A DNA stretch of 64,000 nucleotides from assembly GCF_015694405.1 (NCBI RefSeq), contig NZ_JADQDB010000004.1:248001-312000 (forward strand), read 5' to 3'. A program made the position numbers and the translations under genes. The notes under the pieces are model-generated. The model was not told the DNA's origin. It was given only the letters and a program-made list of their open reading frames with translations, and did not search any database. Below, in pieces: positions 16,294 to 24,690 of this stretch. This DNA comes from Pelagibacterium limicola (GTDB taxonomy: Bacteria > Pseudomonadota > Alphaproteobacteria > Rhizobiales > Devosiaceae). Every line of letters starts with the position of its first letter. Positions within the stretch are counted from its first letter, which is position 1.

Positions 16294-16572
16294 TTACTGG
16301 ACCTTGCGGTCGAGCGTATATTCGCCGTTGCTGATCCGGTCCGGGATTTCCCCGATCAACCGCGCGACGGCTTCTTCGCCGTAGTCTTGCACGAGCGTTG
16401 CAATGGCCGCAAAGAGCGAGGCATGGGCGAGCGCAGCGGTATCGATTCCATCCGCCTCGGCGGCGTTCCAGGCGTCGGCCAGATATTCGAGCGCAATCTG
16501 GCGTTCCTCGTGCTCGGCCTCGAAGGCGGCCTCGGATACGGGAAACGGAAATGTGGTGCGCGACGTGCTCAT
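16294..16572 (-). CDS. small acidic hypothetical protein
   Basis: A 92-residue protein starting MSTSRTTFPF. It is rich in Ala and Glu and mostly helical by eye (SEAAFEAEHEERQIALEYLA, ASLFAAIATLVQDYGEEAVA), ending with IGEIPDRISNGEYTLDRKVQ. It has no cysteine, membrane segment or signal. No family is recognised. It is convergent with the two-TM gene. The ATG at 16572 was preferred to the 14-residue N-terminal extension, which overlaps an AT-rich, promoter-like stretch. Confidence 0.6.
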   Translation of the reverse strand: MSTSRTTFPFPVSEAAFEAEHEERQIALEYLADAWNAAEADGIDTAALAHASLFAAIATLVQDYGEEAVARLIGEIPDRISNGEYTLDRKVQ

Positions 16573-16672
16573 ACTATGCTTGTTAGCACGCCTTTGCGTC
16601 ACCGCTAAGCACAAATGACCAATTGGTTAACGCGCCGATTAGAATTGGTGAAAACCTTGCCGGACCAGGAGG

Positions 16673-17059
16673 TCACTCCGCGTAGCGGGTGTGGATGTCG
16701 CGTGCCAAGGTTTCACCCTCGCCCAAAAGCAGCGCGATCGCTGCTTCTGCCGAAGGCGTGCACGTACGGTAAAAACGTGCGTAAGCCTCATATCCCGCGT
16801 TGAAGGCGCCAATCAGCCGCATACGCCGGTCTGCGTCCGGCTCGTCAAGGGTGATGAGCTCGGCCACCTGCTCGCGCCAGTCGATAGCGGTATGCCCGCA
16901 CATCGGCGCGAGGATATAAAGGCTGCCCAGAATTTCCGCCAACCGCTCCATCTGCGCCTGGTAAGGAGGATCGACCGCGAGCGCGGGGAAGGGCAGGGCG
17001 AGCGCGATTGCCAGAAAAACCGCGCGCGGCCGTTTGAACAGGAATCGGGAAGTTTTCAT
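16673..17059 (-). CDS. TIGR02301-family exported protein
   Basis: A 128-residue protein: a signal peptide (KRPRAVFLAIALALPFPALA, cleaved before VDPPY) and a mature part matching the alphaproteobacterial TIGR02301 family, with DPPYQAQMERLAEILGSLY, APMCG, ITLDEPDADRRMRLIGAFN, GYEAYARFYRTCTPSAE. The two cysteines (PMCGH, RTCTP) probably form a disulfide. Function unknown; location periplasm. Its ATG overlaps the stop of the Nudix gene (ATGA), so the two are coupled. Confidence 0.82.
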   Translation of the reverse strand: MKTSRFLFKRPRAVFLAIALALPFPALAVDPPYQAQMERLAEILGSLYILAPMCGHTAIDWREQVAELITLDEPDADRRMRLIGAFNAGYEAYARFYRTCTPSAEAAIALLLGEGETLARDIHTRYAE

Positions 17060-17463
17060 GGGCGCTCCGAAGACAGCCCAAGCATGTCGGCGCACGCGCT
17101 GACGATCTCGGCCAGATTGTCGGTCGTGGCATAGCCGTTCAATTCGGAAATTTCCACCCAGTCCCAATCGGCGATCTCTTGCGAGACGACCGGTGCCACA
17201 TATACCTGCCGCGCGGTGAACACCGAAAGCGTAAATGTGCGGTTGCCCTCGCCGACCTCTTCGACGAGTACGGGAATGGGATCCTCAATCAGCATCCCCG
17301 TCTCCTCGAACAGCTCGCGCTTGACGCAATCCTGGGGCGTTTCCCCCGGCTCCATCCGCCCGCCCGGCAGCGTCCAGAGTTTTTCGAAAGGCGGATAGGC
17401 ACGCTGGATCAGAAACACACGGCTCTCATCGATCAGTGCAATCGAACACGCATCGGGCTTCAT
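17056..17463 (-). CDS. Nudix hydrolase
   Basis: A 135-residue Nudix enzyme. The Nudix box is seen as GGRMEPGETPQDCVKRELFE then ETGM, fitting GX5EX7REUXEEXGU. MutT-like proteins cleave nucleoside diphosphate derivatives; specificity cannot be read. The N-terminus MKPDACSIALIDESRVFLIQ gives the first beta strand, so ATG 17463 is the sensible start; ATG 17514 would overlap the divergent SRAP start. It is coupled to the TIGR02301 gene. Confidence 0.85.
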   Translation of the reverse strand: MKPDACSIALIDESRVFLIQRAYPPFEKLWTLPGGRMEPGETPQDCVKRELFEETGMLIEDPIPVLVEEVGEGNRTFTLSVFTARQVYVAPVVSQEIADWDWVEISELNGYATTDNLAEIVSACADMLGLSSERP

Positions 17464-17512
17464 GCCGGCGGACTGGCTGCTATACTCGTGGCGAATAATG
17501 GGGGAGCGCGTC

Positions 17513-18256
17513 ATGTGCGGTCGAATTGTCCATACCCTGCCGCCTGAGGCGATGCGGTCGCTGCTTCGGACGCGGAATCTACTGGACTCCGTACCGCGAT
17601 ACAACATCGCCCCCACCCAACCCCTCATCGCCGTCTGGGAAGAATCGGGGCACCGCGAAGCAAAGCTGGCGCGCTGGGGCCTCGTCCCGCGCTGGGTCAA
17701 GGACCCCCGCGATTTTCCCCTGATCATCAATGCCCGCGCCGAAACGATGGCGGAAAAGCCGGCCTTTCGTGATTCGCTCAAGCACCAGCGCTGCGCCGTT
17801 CCCGCCTCGGGCTACTACGAGTGGCGAACCGACCCTGCAGGCCGCAAGCATCCCTATTTTATCACTTATGGGGATCATCGCCCCATGATCATGGCGGGGC
17901 TCTACGCGACCTGGACCGGGCCGCAAGGCGAGGAATTCGATTCTCTCGCCATCATCACCGTGCCCGCAAACACGGATCTCGCCCACATTCACGACCGGAT
18001 GCCGGCGCTTATCGAGGGGGACGGCATCGAGCGGTGGCTGGACGTCAGGACCGTAAGAGCGAACGAGGCGGTATCGGTGATCGGTCCGGCCCCTGAAGGT
18101 ACGATGGCTGCCCACCCCGTTTCGCCACGCGTCAACTCTGCCCGCAACGAAGGCCCCGATCTGATCGTACCGGTGCCCGAGGATCCGTTCGCCGCCGCAT
18201 CACCCAAGCCCCTGAAAGAGAAAGCGAAAAATCCACAGCAGTTTGATCTTTTCTGA
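17513..18256 (+). CDS. SRAP-family abasic-site cross-link protein (HMCES/YedK type)
   Basis: A 247-residue SRAP protein. Cys2, exposed after Met removal (MCGRIVH), is the residue that links to abasic sites in single-stranded DNA. RYNIAPTQ holds the conserved Asn, SGYYEW the Glu and DLAHIHDRMP the His of the active site. The family shields abasic sites at replication forks. The core ends near residue 215; the tail is Pro/Lys-rich and finishes NPQQFDLF, close to the beta-clamp binding consensus QL(S/D)LF. The start is fixed by the need for Cys2. It is divergent from the Nudix gene (50 bp). Confidence 0.92.
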   Translation: MCGRIVHTLPPEAMRSLLRTRNLLDSVPRYNIAPTQPLIAVWEESGHREAKLARWGLVPRWVKDPRDFPLIINARAETMAEKPAFRDSLKHQRCAVPASGYYEWRTDPAGRKHPYFITYGDHRPMIMAGLYATWTGPQGEEFDSLAIITVPANTDLAHIHDRMPALIEGDGIERWLDVRTVRANEAVSVIGPAPEGTMAAHPVSPRVNSARNEGPDLIVPVPEDPFAAASPKPLKEKAKNPQQFDLF

Positions 18257-18624
18257 TCGCTGAACCCGGAACCGCATGCGCTCGATGCGCATTTGTTGGC
18301 AGGAAATTTCGGGGGCGGCTGCCAATTTGACACATTCACCCTCGATTCTCCGCTTAACCCTTGATATAAAGACTCAACCGCACCAGATAGGTGTGCGGTT
18401 TGGTCAGGCTGGAGTACGGCGAATGCAAACACGAACTGTATGGGCACGCCTGACCGCGTCCGTCTCCGCTTATCAACCCGTACGACTTAAACATACGGGA
18501 CACATGTGTAGCTTCTGGACCTGGCAAAACCCGCGACATTAGTCGCCGCCCCGTCACAAGACCCTCACATTGAACTGGTAGCACCACCTCCTGCGCTGGG
18601 TGGTTGCTTTGGAGACTATCTCAA
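18257..18624. other. structured intergenic region upstream of a small gene
   Basis: 368 bp without a supported gene. It holds three stem-loops: AACCGCACC / GGTGTGCGGTT (18376-18400, 2-nt bulge), CCCGTA/TACGGG near 18477-18500, and GCACCACC / GGTGGTTGC (18581-18607). The last ends 3 bp before the GGAG ribosome site (18611-18614) of the next gene and carries CACCTCCT, the anti-Shine-Dalgarno sequence, on its 5' side. A TTGACA lies at 18327-18332 without a clear -10. Confidence 0.45.
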
Positions 18625-18849
18625 ATGACCAAGCCGATCGTTATTTCCGTTCGTGGCGAACCGCAGGGCGTCGTTGTCCCCAACGGCGGCGATTTCCGTT
18701 TCATGGCTGTCAAGCTGGGCGTGTTCCCGCTTGAGGGACAGGTCTTTGAATCCGTCCAGGCCGCCCGCGCCGCCGCTGAAGCCATCGTGCGTCAGGGCGG
18801 GAGTGTGGTGATCGAATCCGGCATCCCGGAAAGCGGTTCGGCGGCCTAG
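18625..18849 (+). CDS. small hypothetical protein with structured leader
   Basis: A 74-residue protein starting MTKPIVISVRGEPQGVVVPN. It has a beta-rich N-terminal half, an Ala-rich helix (SVQAARAAAEAIVRQG) and a final strand (SVVIESGIPESG). No cysteines or membrane segment; no family is recognised. The start is fixed by the GGAG at 18611-18614. The long structured leader suggests post-transcriptional control, which is inference. Confidence 0.6.
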   Translation: MTKPIVISVRGEPQGVVVPNGGDFRFMAVKLGVFPLEGQVFESVQAARAAAEAIVRQGGSVVIESGIPESGSAA

Positions 18850-18993
18850 GGCCAGTCGATCGTTGGCGCGCGTGGCAGGAATCGCGCGCGTCTCATCCCC
18901 TATCTTACGAGGCAAATCGCCGGGACGGAGCGTTTGAGGTGCGAGACGGGTGAGGGCACGCCAAGCCAACCCTAAAATTCCAATCGCCGGCGA

Positions 18994-19533
18994 CTAGCGC
19001 ACCATTCGCTCACACAGCAGGACTATCCCCTCACGCACGTTCCGGGGCCTCGGGAATTTCATCACTAGCCCCGAACAGGCCGCCATCAGCACCGATACTA
19101 TTTTCTCGGCATCGCCAATTCCCGCTGCCGTCATTTCGGCGATAATCGTCTCCGTTATGGCCGCGTCGGCGGCTTCGAGGCGCGTGGAGAGACGTTTGTG
19201 CTCACCGATCAGTTCGAATGCAAAGGCCGATCCCTCGAGCAGGTCGGCGACAATGCCGAACATGGCAGCCAGTCCGCGCCCCACGCGCGTCGCAATGGCT
19301 CCTTCCTCGATGAAAGCCTCGGCGAATGCGTCTGTTTTTGCCTCAGCCAGATCTTCGATCAGCGCCAGGAGGATCGCATCCTTATCGGGGAAATAGGCAT
19401 AAAGCGTGCCCTTGGCGATGCCGGCTCGGGCCGCGATCGCTTCCATCGTCGTCCCCTTGGCCCCCTTTTCAAGCAGCAGAATCCGCGCTGCTTCGATCAT
19501 CCTGAGCGCCATTTCAGGTGATTTTTTTCGCAT
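18994..19533 (-). CDS. TetR-family regulator of the divergent reductase gene
   Basis: A 179-residue TetR protein: AARILLLEKGAKGTTMEAIA, ARAGIAKGTLYAYFPDKDAI is the helix-turn-helix and following helix, and the C-terminal part is the helical ligand domain. It is divergent from the NAD-dependent reductase gene, with an inverted repeat over that gene's promoter, so local repression released by a ligand is the likely mode. The ligand is unknown. Confidence 0.88.
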   Translation of the reverse strand: MRKKSPEMALRMIEAARILLLEKGAKGTTMEAIAARAGIAKGTLYAYFPDKDAILLALIEDLAEAKTDAFAEAFIEEGAIATRVGRGLAAMFGIVADLLEGSAFAFELIGEHKRLSTRLEAADAAITETIIAEMTAAGIGDAEKIVSVLMAACSGLVMKFPRPRNVREGIVLLCERMVR

Positions 19534-19556
19534 TCCCCCGCTCCTTGCAGAATCTT

Positions 19557-19597
19557 AATTGAACGAATTGAACGAAATTCGTATAATTCGTTCAATT
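19557..19597 (+). promoter_or_regulatory. sigma-70 promoter overlapped by a TetR-type operator
   Basis: TTGAAC (19559-19564), 17 bp, TATAAT (19582-19587). Inverted 13-bp arms AATTGAACGAATT (19557-19569) and AATTCGTTCAATT (19585-19597) cover both promoter boxes, with a further ACGAAATTCGT between them. Bound repressor would block RNA polymerase directly. Confidence 0.8.
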
Positions 19598-19615
19598 ATA
19601 GTACAGGAGACCAAT

Positions 19616-20638
19616 ATGTCAGACCGCGTCCTTCTCACCGGAATCTCCGGATATCTCGGTGGCCACACCGCCCTGGCGCTGCTCGCGGCCGGGTTCACCG
19701 TGCGCGGCAGCGTGCGCAATCTGGCAAAGGCGGAGGCGGTTCGCAAGACGCTGGAAAAACATGGAGGCGACGTTTCCCGCCTCGAATTCGTTGCGCTCGA
19801 CCTGATGTCGGACGGAGGCTGGGTCGAGGCCATGGAGGGTGTGCGCTATCTCGTCCACACCGCCTCACCGTTTGTCCTCAAGATGCCCACAGACAAGACG
19901 GAACTGATCCGTCCCGCCGTCGAGGGGACCGAACGCGCGCTCAATGCGGCCTTCGCCGCTGGTTTAGAGCGCGCCGTCCTCACCTCATCGATGGCGGCCA
20001 TCGCCTACGGCCACGACAAATCGCGCACCGAGCCCTTCACCGCCGCGGACTGGACCAATCTCGAAGGCCGGGGCGTCAACGCCTATATCGAATCGAAAAC
20101 CCTTGCCGAGCGCCGCGCGTGGGATATCGCCCGTTCGGCCGGGCGCGAAATCGATCTCGTCACGATCAATCCCGCCGGCATTTTCGGTCCTCTGCTCGAT
20201 GAGGATCCCGGCACGTCCGTGGCGGGCATTCAGCGCATGCTCAACGGCAGCGTGCCCGCCGCGCCGCGCATCCCTCTTGTCGTTGTCGACGTTCGTGATG
20301 TCGCCGCCGCCCATGTTGCCGCGCTGACGGCACCGGAAGCCGGCGGCAAGCGGTTCCCGATGGGCGAAAGCACGATGTTCCTTTTCGAAGCGGCATGCGT
20401 GCTGCGCGAGGCCTTCCCCGGCCACGCCGGAAAACTCCCGCGCTTTGAGATGCCCGATTGGGGCGTCCGCATCTATGCGCTCTTTGACGGCGACGTGCGG
20501 GGCCTCCTGGGCGAATTGGGCGTCCGCAAGAGCCTGGATTCCACGCCCACGATCGGCCTGTTGGGCCGCCCGCTGATCCCGGCCCGTGATACCATCGTCG
20601 CAACGGGCGAGAGCCTTATCGCGCAAGGACTCGCTTAA
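19616..20638 (+). CDS. NAD-dependent epimerase/dehydratase (dihydroflavonol-reductase-like)
   Basis: A 340-residue extended short-chain dehydrogenase: N-terminal nucleotide site TGISGYLGGHTALALLAAGF, STSxAA-like SSMAAIAYG and the catalytic Y-x3-K in YIESKTLAER. The family reduces aldehydes or ketones (dihydroflavonol reductase, aldehyde reductase). The start ATG at 19616 follows AGGAG; the longer frame starts inside the promoter. It is divergent from and probably repressed by the TetR protein. Its stop overlaps the end of the convergent hemerythrin gene by 4 bp. Confidence 0.87.
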   Translation: MSDRVLLTGISGYLGGHTALALLAAGFTVRGSVRNLAKAEAVRKTLEKHGGDVSRLEFVALDLMSDGGWVEAMEGVRYLVHTASPFVLKMPTDKTELIRPAVEGTERALNAAFAAGLERAVLTSSMAAIAYGHDKSRTEPFTAADWTNLEGRGVNAYIESKTLAERRAWDIARSAGREIDLVTINPAGIFGPLLDEDPGTSVAGIQRMLNGSVPAAPRIPLVVVDVRDVAAAHVAALTAPEAGGKRFPMGESTMFLFEAACVLREAFPGHAGKLPRFEMPDWGVRIYALFDGDVRGLLGELGVRKSLDSTPTIGLLGRPLIPARDTIVATGESLIAQGLA

Positions 20639-21195
20639 ACGCCGATCCGGAAATATCCGAGCGCGTCCCCGATCTCTTCCTCCTCGTATCCGAGATGGGA
20701 GAGCAACACCCGCTCCAGGGCTTCGTTGACCTCGCGGGCGCGTGCAAAGTTTTCCGCGCTCGACTCGCGGGCCAGCCTGTTGAGCGCCTCGACCAGTTTT
20801 TCGAGCAGCGCGTGCACCACCCCATGCTCGGCGATCAGCCTGTCGGTGACCTTCTTCCAGGCCTCGCCCTTTTCGGAAAGGGCAGGGAAGATATGCGCGT
20901 CCTCGATGGAATGGTGCGTGTTGACGATATAGCAGTGCTGTCCGCAAAGGTTGCCGAACCGCCGGTAGTTGCCGATCATGTCGAGCGCTTCCGCCTCGGC
21001 TTGCACCTGCTCAGCGGTCATCTCGCCCCTGGCCACCTCCTCGGTCATCCGGCGCAGAGCGTCGATGTTCTCGCGCAGATGGTTGTGGATCATCCGGAGG
21101 TGCCGCCCGGGCGCCCTCTGTTCCGGGGTGAGGTTTTCCAGTTTCGGTGCGCGCGGACGCGTTGCGTCGTCAAGGAACTTGATATCGAGAAGCAT
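20635..21195 (-). CDS. hemerythrin HHE-domain protein
   Basis: A 186-residue four-helix HHE protein. Candidate di-iron ligands are in HLRMIHNHLRENIDAL, HCYIVNTHHSIEDAHIFPAL, AEHGVVHALLEKL and a late HLGYEEEE. Hemerythrin-type proteins bind oxygen or NO or handle iron. A Cys pair (NLCGQHC) precedes the second helix. Alone on the minus strand between the reductase and the FAD-linked oxidase. The start ATG at 21195 gives a natural N-terminus. Confidence 0.83.
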   Translation of the reverse strand: MLLDIKFLDDATRPRAPKLENLTPEQRAPGRHLRMIHNHLRENIDALRRMTEEVARGEMTAEQVQAEAEALDMIGNYRRFGNLCGQHCYIVNTHHSIEDAHIFPALSEKGEAWKKVTDRLIAEHGVVHALLEKLVEALNRLARESSAENFARAREVNEALERVLLSHLGYEEEEIGDALGYFRIGV

Positions 21196-21256
21196 TGTGA
21201 GGGAAAAACTGACCTGTTGGGATAGACAAATATGTAGGAAGCAAGGGACGTCGTTT

Positions 21257-22669
21257 CTACCCCAGCAGCTTGCCGGGGTTGAGGATGTCCTTGGGGTCGA
21301 GCGCCGATTTGATTGCGCGCATCATCTTTAGGGCGACTGGATCTTTGACTGCGACGAGAAGCGCAGTCTTGAGCTGCCCGATCCCGTGCTCGGCCGAAAC
21401 CGATCCACCCAGTTCCCGCACGACAGCATAGACGGCCTCGTGAATCTCACCCGCGCCAGCCATGAAGGCCAAGGCATCCGCCCCTTCGGGTTGCGAGAAA
21501 TTGAAATGGATATTGCCGTCGCCGAGATGCCCGAACGGTACCGCCCGAATGCCGGGCACGAGCCGTTCCGCCGCCTCTGTGCCCCTGGCGATCAGTTCCG
21601 GCACCGCCGCCACCGGCACCGACACGTCATGCTTGATTGAGGCACCTTCGCGCGATTGGACCTCGCTCATCTGTTCGCGCGCCAGCCACATCTCGTCCCG
21701 GTGCTTGAGCGATCCAGCAATCGTACCGTTGCTCACCAGCCCGTCCGAAAAGGCTTCCTCGACAGCAGCGGCGAGTCTGCCCGCTTCTCCGCCCCGCGGC
21801 ACCGATATCTCCACCAGTACATGCCAGGCCGAGGGCTCGGGCGCCGGGTCCTGCGCGATCATGCCGTGCTTCAATTGCAAGGCGATCCCGATACGCGGCA
21901 TCAACTCGAAGGCTGTCAGCATATTGCCCGCCCGCCCGCGGATCCGCGTGAACAGTTCCAGCGCGGCGTCCGGCGAAGCGACATTGAGAAACGCGGTTTC
22001 GTGAAAATCCGGCTTGGGAAAGAGCTTGAGCGTCGCCGCCGTAATGATCCCGAGCGTGCCTTCCGAGCCGACCAGCAGATCCTTCAGATCGTATCCCGTA
22101 TTGTCCTTGCGCAGCGCATTGAGCCCTGAATAGAGGGATCCATCCGCCAGCACCGCCTCCACCCCGAGGCACAATTCGCGCGCATTGCCATAAGAGAGCA
22201 CCTGCACGCCCCCCGCGTTCGAACCCAGAACGCCCCCGATCCGCGCCGACCCCTGGGAGGCGATATAGAGCGGGAACAGCATTCCTGCCTTTTCGGCAAC
22301 CTCATGGGCCTCATGCAGTGTCGTTCCGGCGTCGAGAGTCATGTGTCCCGCCGCCGCATCGACATTGCGCACGCCCTCGAGCCGGGAAATCGAAACGATG
22401 ATCTCATCGCCGAACATCGGCACCTGCCCGCCGACCAGCCCGGTATTGCCCGCCTGCGGAATCACCCTCACGGCGTTCTCGTTTGCCCACGCCATCAATC
22501 CTTGCACCTCTTCCACCGTCCGCGGCAGCGCAACGGCGAGGGCAGGGACATGAAACCGCCTCCGCGGTTCGGAAACATATCCGGCCATCTGCCCGGGCTC
22601 GGACACGACGCTGTCGGCGCCAAGCATTTGCGTGAGGGCGGTGACGATCTGTTGGGGAGATAGAGACAT
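21257..22669 (-). CDS. FAD-linked oxidase, GlcD/D-2-hydroxyglutarate dehydrogenase type
   Basis: A 470-residue flavoprotein: PCMH-type FAD domain with VRVIPQAGNTGLVGGQVP, LGSNAGGVQVLSYGN, LLVGSEGTLGIIT, and the C-terminal oxidase domain with FGHLGDGNIHFNFSQP and SAEHGIGQLK (cap His residues). The family oxidises D-2-hydroxy acids such as D-lactate, glycolate or D-2-hydroxyglutarate. The ATG at 22669 (MSLSPQQIV) is the start; the upstream extension overlaps fabI on the other strand. Divergent from fabI by 142 bp. Confidence 0.88.
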   Translation of the reverse strand: MSLSPQQIVTALTQMLGADSVVSEPGQMAGYVSEPRRRFHVPALAVALPRTVEEVQGLMAWANENAVRVIPQAGNTGLVGGQVPMFGDEIIVSISRLEGVRNVDAAAGHMTLDAGTTLHEAHEVAEKAGMLFPLYIASQGSARIGGVLGSNAGGVQVLSYGNARELCLGVEAVLADGSLYSGLNALRKDNTGYDLKDLLVGSEGTLGIITAATLKLFPKPDFHETAFLNVASPDAALELFTRIRGRAGNMLTAFELMPRIGIALQLKHGMIAQDPAPEPSAWHVLVEISVPRGGEAGRLAAAVEEAFSDGLVSNGTIAGSLKHRDEMWLAREQMSEVQSREGASIKHDVSVPVAAVPELIARGTEAAERLVPGIRAVPFGHLGDGNIHFNFSQPEGADALAFMAGAGEIHEAVYAVVRELGGSVSAEHGIGQLKTALLVAVKDPVALKMMRAIKSALDPKDILNPGKLLG

Positions 22670-22811
22670 TGAGACGGTCCGATTTTTGTCGGGGCGCACT
22701 ATGGCACGCGGAAACGACAAGGCAAGCCGCGAAGTCCCCTCGCTCCACCTTGCCCGTAGCCCGGCCCTGTGCCAAAACCGGAGGCGAGAGAGACCACATT
22801 CGGAGAAGAAC

Positions 22812-23612
22812 ATGGCTGGTTTGATGGAAGGCAAGCGCGGGCTCATCATGGGCGTCGCCAACAACCGCTCGATCGCATATGGCATTGCAAAAGCCGTGCA
22901 TGCGCAAGGGGCGGAGCTGGCCTTCACCTACCAGGGCGAAGCCCTGCATCGCCGCGTTACCCCGATTGCCGAGGAATTCGGCTCCGATCTGGTTCTGCCG
23001 TGCGATGTGACCGATCCCGACGCGATGGACGCGGTGTTCAACGTCCTAAAGTCCAAGTGGGGCAAGCTCGATTTCCTCGTCCACGCCATAGGCTTTTCCA
23101 ACAAGGAAGAGCTGGACGGACGCTATGTGGATACGACCCCGGGCAATTTTGCCCTCACCATGAACATCTCGGTCTATTCCTTCACAGCGCTCGCCAAGCG
23201 CGCTGAAGCGCTGATGACCGATGGCGGTTCGCTCCTGACGCTGACCTATTACGGGGCGGAAAAAGTGCTGCCGCACTATAACGTCATGGGCGTCGCCAAG
23301 GCCGCGCTCGAAGCATCGGTGCGCTACCTCGCCGCCGACATGGGCCCCAACGGCATCCGTGTGAACGCAATCTCCGCCGGTCCCATCAAGACCCTCGCGG
23401 CTTCCGGCATTTCGGGCCTGCGCGAAATGCTCAAGTGGAACGAGGAAAATGCGCCCCTGCGCAAGAATGTGACGATCGACGAGGTAGGCAACGCTTCGCT
23501 CTACCTCCTCTCGGACCTCGCAAGTGGGGTGACCGGGGAGGTCCATTATGTCGATGCGGGCTACAACGTCATCGGCATGAAGACCCTCAACGAGAACGAG
23601 GCGGGCGAATAA
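22812..23612 (+). CDS. fabI: enoyl-[acyl-carrier-protein] reductase (NADH) FabI
   Basis: A 266-residue FabI: MGVANNRSIAYGIAKAVHAQ (NADH site), VHAIGFSNKEELDGRY, TLTYYGAEKVLPHYNVMG then VAKAALEASVRYLA with catalytic Tyr and Lys, AISAGPIKTLAASGI. It reduces enoyl-ACP in fatty acid synthesis. The ATG at 22812 follows GGAGAAG. It leads an apparent unit with the histidine-phosphatase and globin genes, 29 bp upstream of the first. Confidence 0.95.
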   Translation: MAGLMEGKRGLIMGVANNRSIAYGIAKAVHAQGAELAFTYQGEALHRRVTPIAEEFGSDLVLPCDVTDPDAMDAVFNVLKSKWGKLDFLVHAIGFSNKEELDGRYVDTTPGNFALTMNISVYSFTALAKRAEALMTDGGSLLTLTYYGAEKVLPHYNVMGVAKAALEASVRYLAADMGPNGIRVNAISAGPIKTLAASGISGLREMLKWNEENAPLRKNVTIDEVGNASLYLLSDLASGVTGEVHYVDAGYNVIGMKTLNENEAGE

Positions 23613-23641
23613 CCCGCCACTGACCGGAACAGCTTACCGTC

Positions 23642-24268
23642 ATGTCCAACGTCCAATGGCCGGACTTCTATTTTGCGCGCCACGGTGAAACCGACTGGAA
23701 TTTCGAGCGGCGCTATCAGGGCAGCCGTGATATTCCGTTGAACGCACGCGGGCAGAAGCAGGCCGATGCCAACGGCATCCTGCTCAGGCTCCTGCTTGAG
23801 GAAGATGGTGTCGATCCCGCATCCCTGAACTGGTACGCCTCGCCCCTGAGCCGGGCGCGCGAGACAATGGAGCGGATGCGGGCCGCTTTCGAGACCCCGC
23901 TGCCGGATGTTCGCTTCGACGAGCGGCTGGTGGAAATTTCGTTCGGGAATCTCGAGGGTCGCCTTCACGCCGAAATCGCCCGCGAGATGGCGCTGGCCGC
24001 CCCTGGCGAACGCGATGAAAGCTATTGGCATTTCCGGCCCGAGGCTGGCGAGAACTACGACGATGTCGCTCGCCGGCTTCTGGCATTTGCCGAAACCATA
24101 ACCCACAACTCGATCATCGTGGCGCATGGCGGCGTGATGCGTGTATTGCGCCATCTGGTGGAGGGCGTGGAGCGGGCCGAAGTGCTCAACTGGGATCCGC
24201 CACAGGGTGTCATTGCTCATTTCGCCAATGGAGTGATGCGCCTTCACGCTGCGAAAAAGACATGGTGA
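23642..24268 (+). CDS. histidine phosphatase (phosphoglycerate mutase-like)
   Basis: A 208-residue member: catalytic FARHGETDWNFERRYQG (RHG), YASPLSRARETM, Glu in EISFGNLEG and the second His in IIVAHGGVMRVL. It acts as a phosphatase or mutase on small phosphorylated molecules; the substrate is open. It follows fabI, a conserved neighbourhood in Hyphomicrobiales. Its stop overlaps the globin start (ATGGTGA). Confidence 0.9.
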   Translation: MSNVQWPDFYFARHGETDWNFERRYQGSRDIPLNARGQKQADANGILLRLLLEEDGVDPASLNWYASPLSRARETMERMRAAFETPLPDVRFDERLVEISFGNLEGRLHAEIAREMALAAPGERDESYWHFRPEAGENYDDVARRLLAFAETITHNSIIVAHGGVMRVLRHLVEGVERAEVLNWDPPQGVIAHFANGVMRLHAAKKTW

Positions 24269-24690
24269 CCGACGATAACCCGCTGACCCGTCCCGGCCCC
24301 GCGCATCCCGATATCACCGATGCCTCCATCTCAAAGGTGGTCGCGACCTTTTATGGCCGGGCGCGGGAGGACGATATTCTTGGCCCGATCTTTAACCGCG
24401 CCGTCGAGGATTGGGACCATCATATCGAGCAGATCACCGATTTCTGGAGCTCGGTCCTCCTGCGCACCGGCCGGTATTCGGGCCGCCCGCTCAACCCGCA
24501 CCTGCGCCTGCCGATCGAAGCCATCCATTTCGACCGCTGGCTGGAGCTATTCGAAGAGACGGTGACCGAAATCGAAGGCGAGGAGATAGCCCAGGCCTAT
24601 CTCGAACGCGCCCGCCGCATCGCCGACAACTTCGAACTCGCCATCGGCAATTTGCGCGGAGAGATGAGGGCGCCGAGGCACAGCCGTTAG
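24262..24690 (+). CDS. group III truncated hemoglobin
   Basis: A 142-residue globin of the short class: SKVVATFYGRAREDDILGPI, HHIEQITDFWSSVLLRTGRY and proximal His in IEAIHFDRWLELFEE. Group III globins bind oxygen or NO, possibly for microaerobic respiration or nitrosative stress. Translation is coupled to the phosphatase gene (7-bp overlap). Its stop overlaps the aldo/keto reductase stop by 4 bp, convergent. The start ATG at 24262 gives a natural N-terminus. Confidence 0.88.
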   Translation: MVTDDNPLTRPGPAHPDITDASISKVVATFYGRAREDDILGPIFNRAVEDWDHHIEQITDFWSSVLLRTGRYSGRPLNPHLRLPIEAIHFDRWLELFEETVTEIEGEEIAQAYLERARRIADNFELAIGNLRGEMRAPRHSR

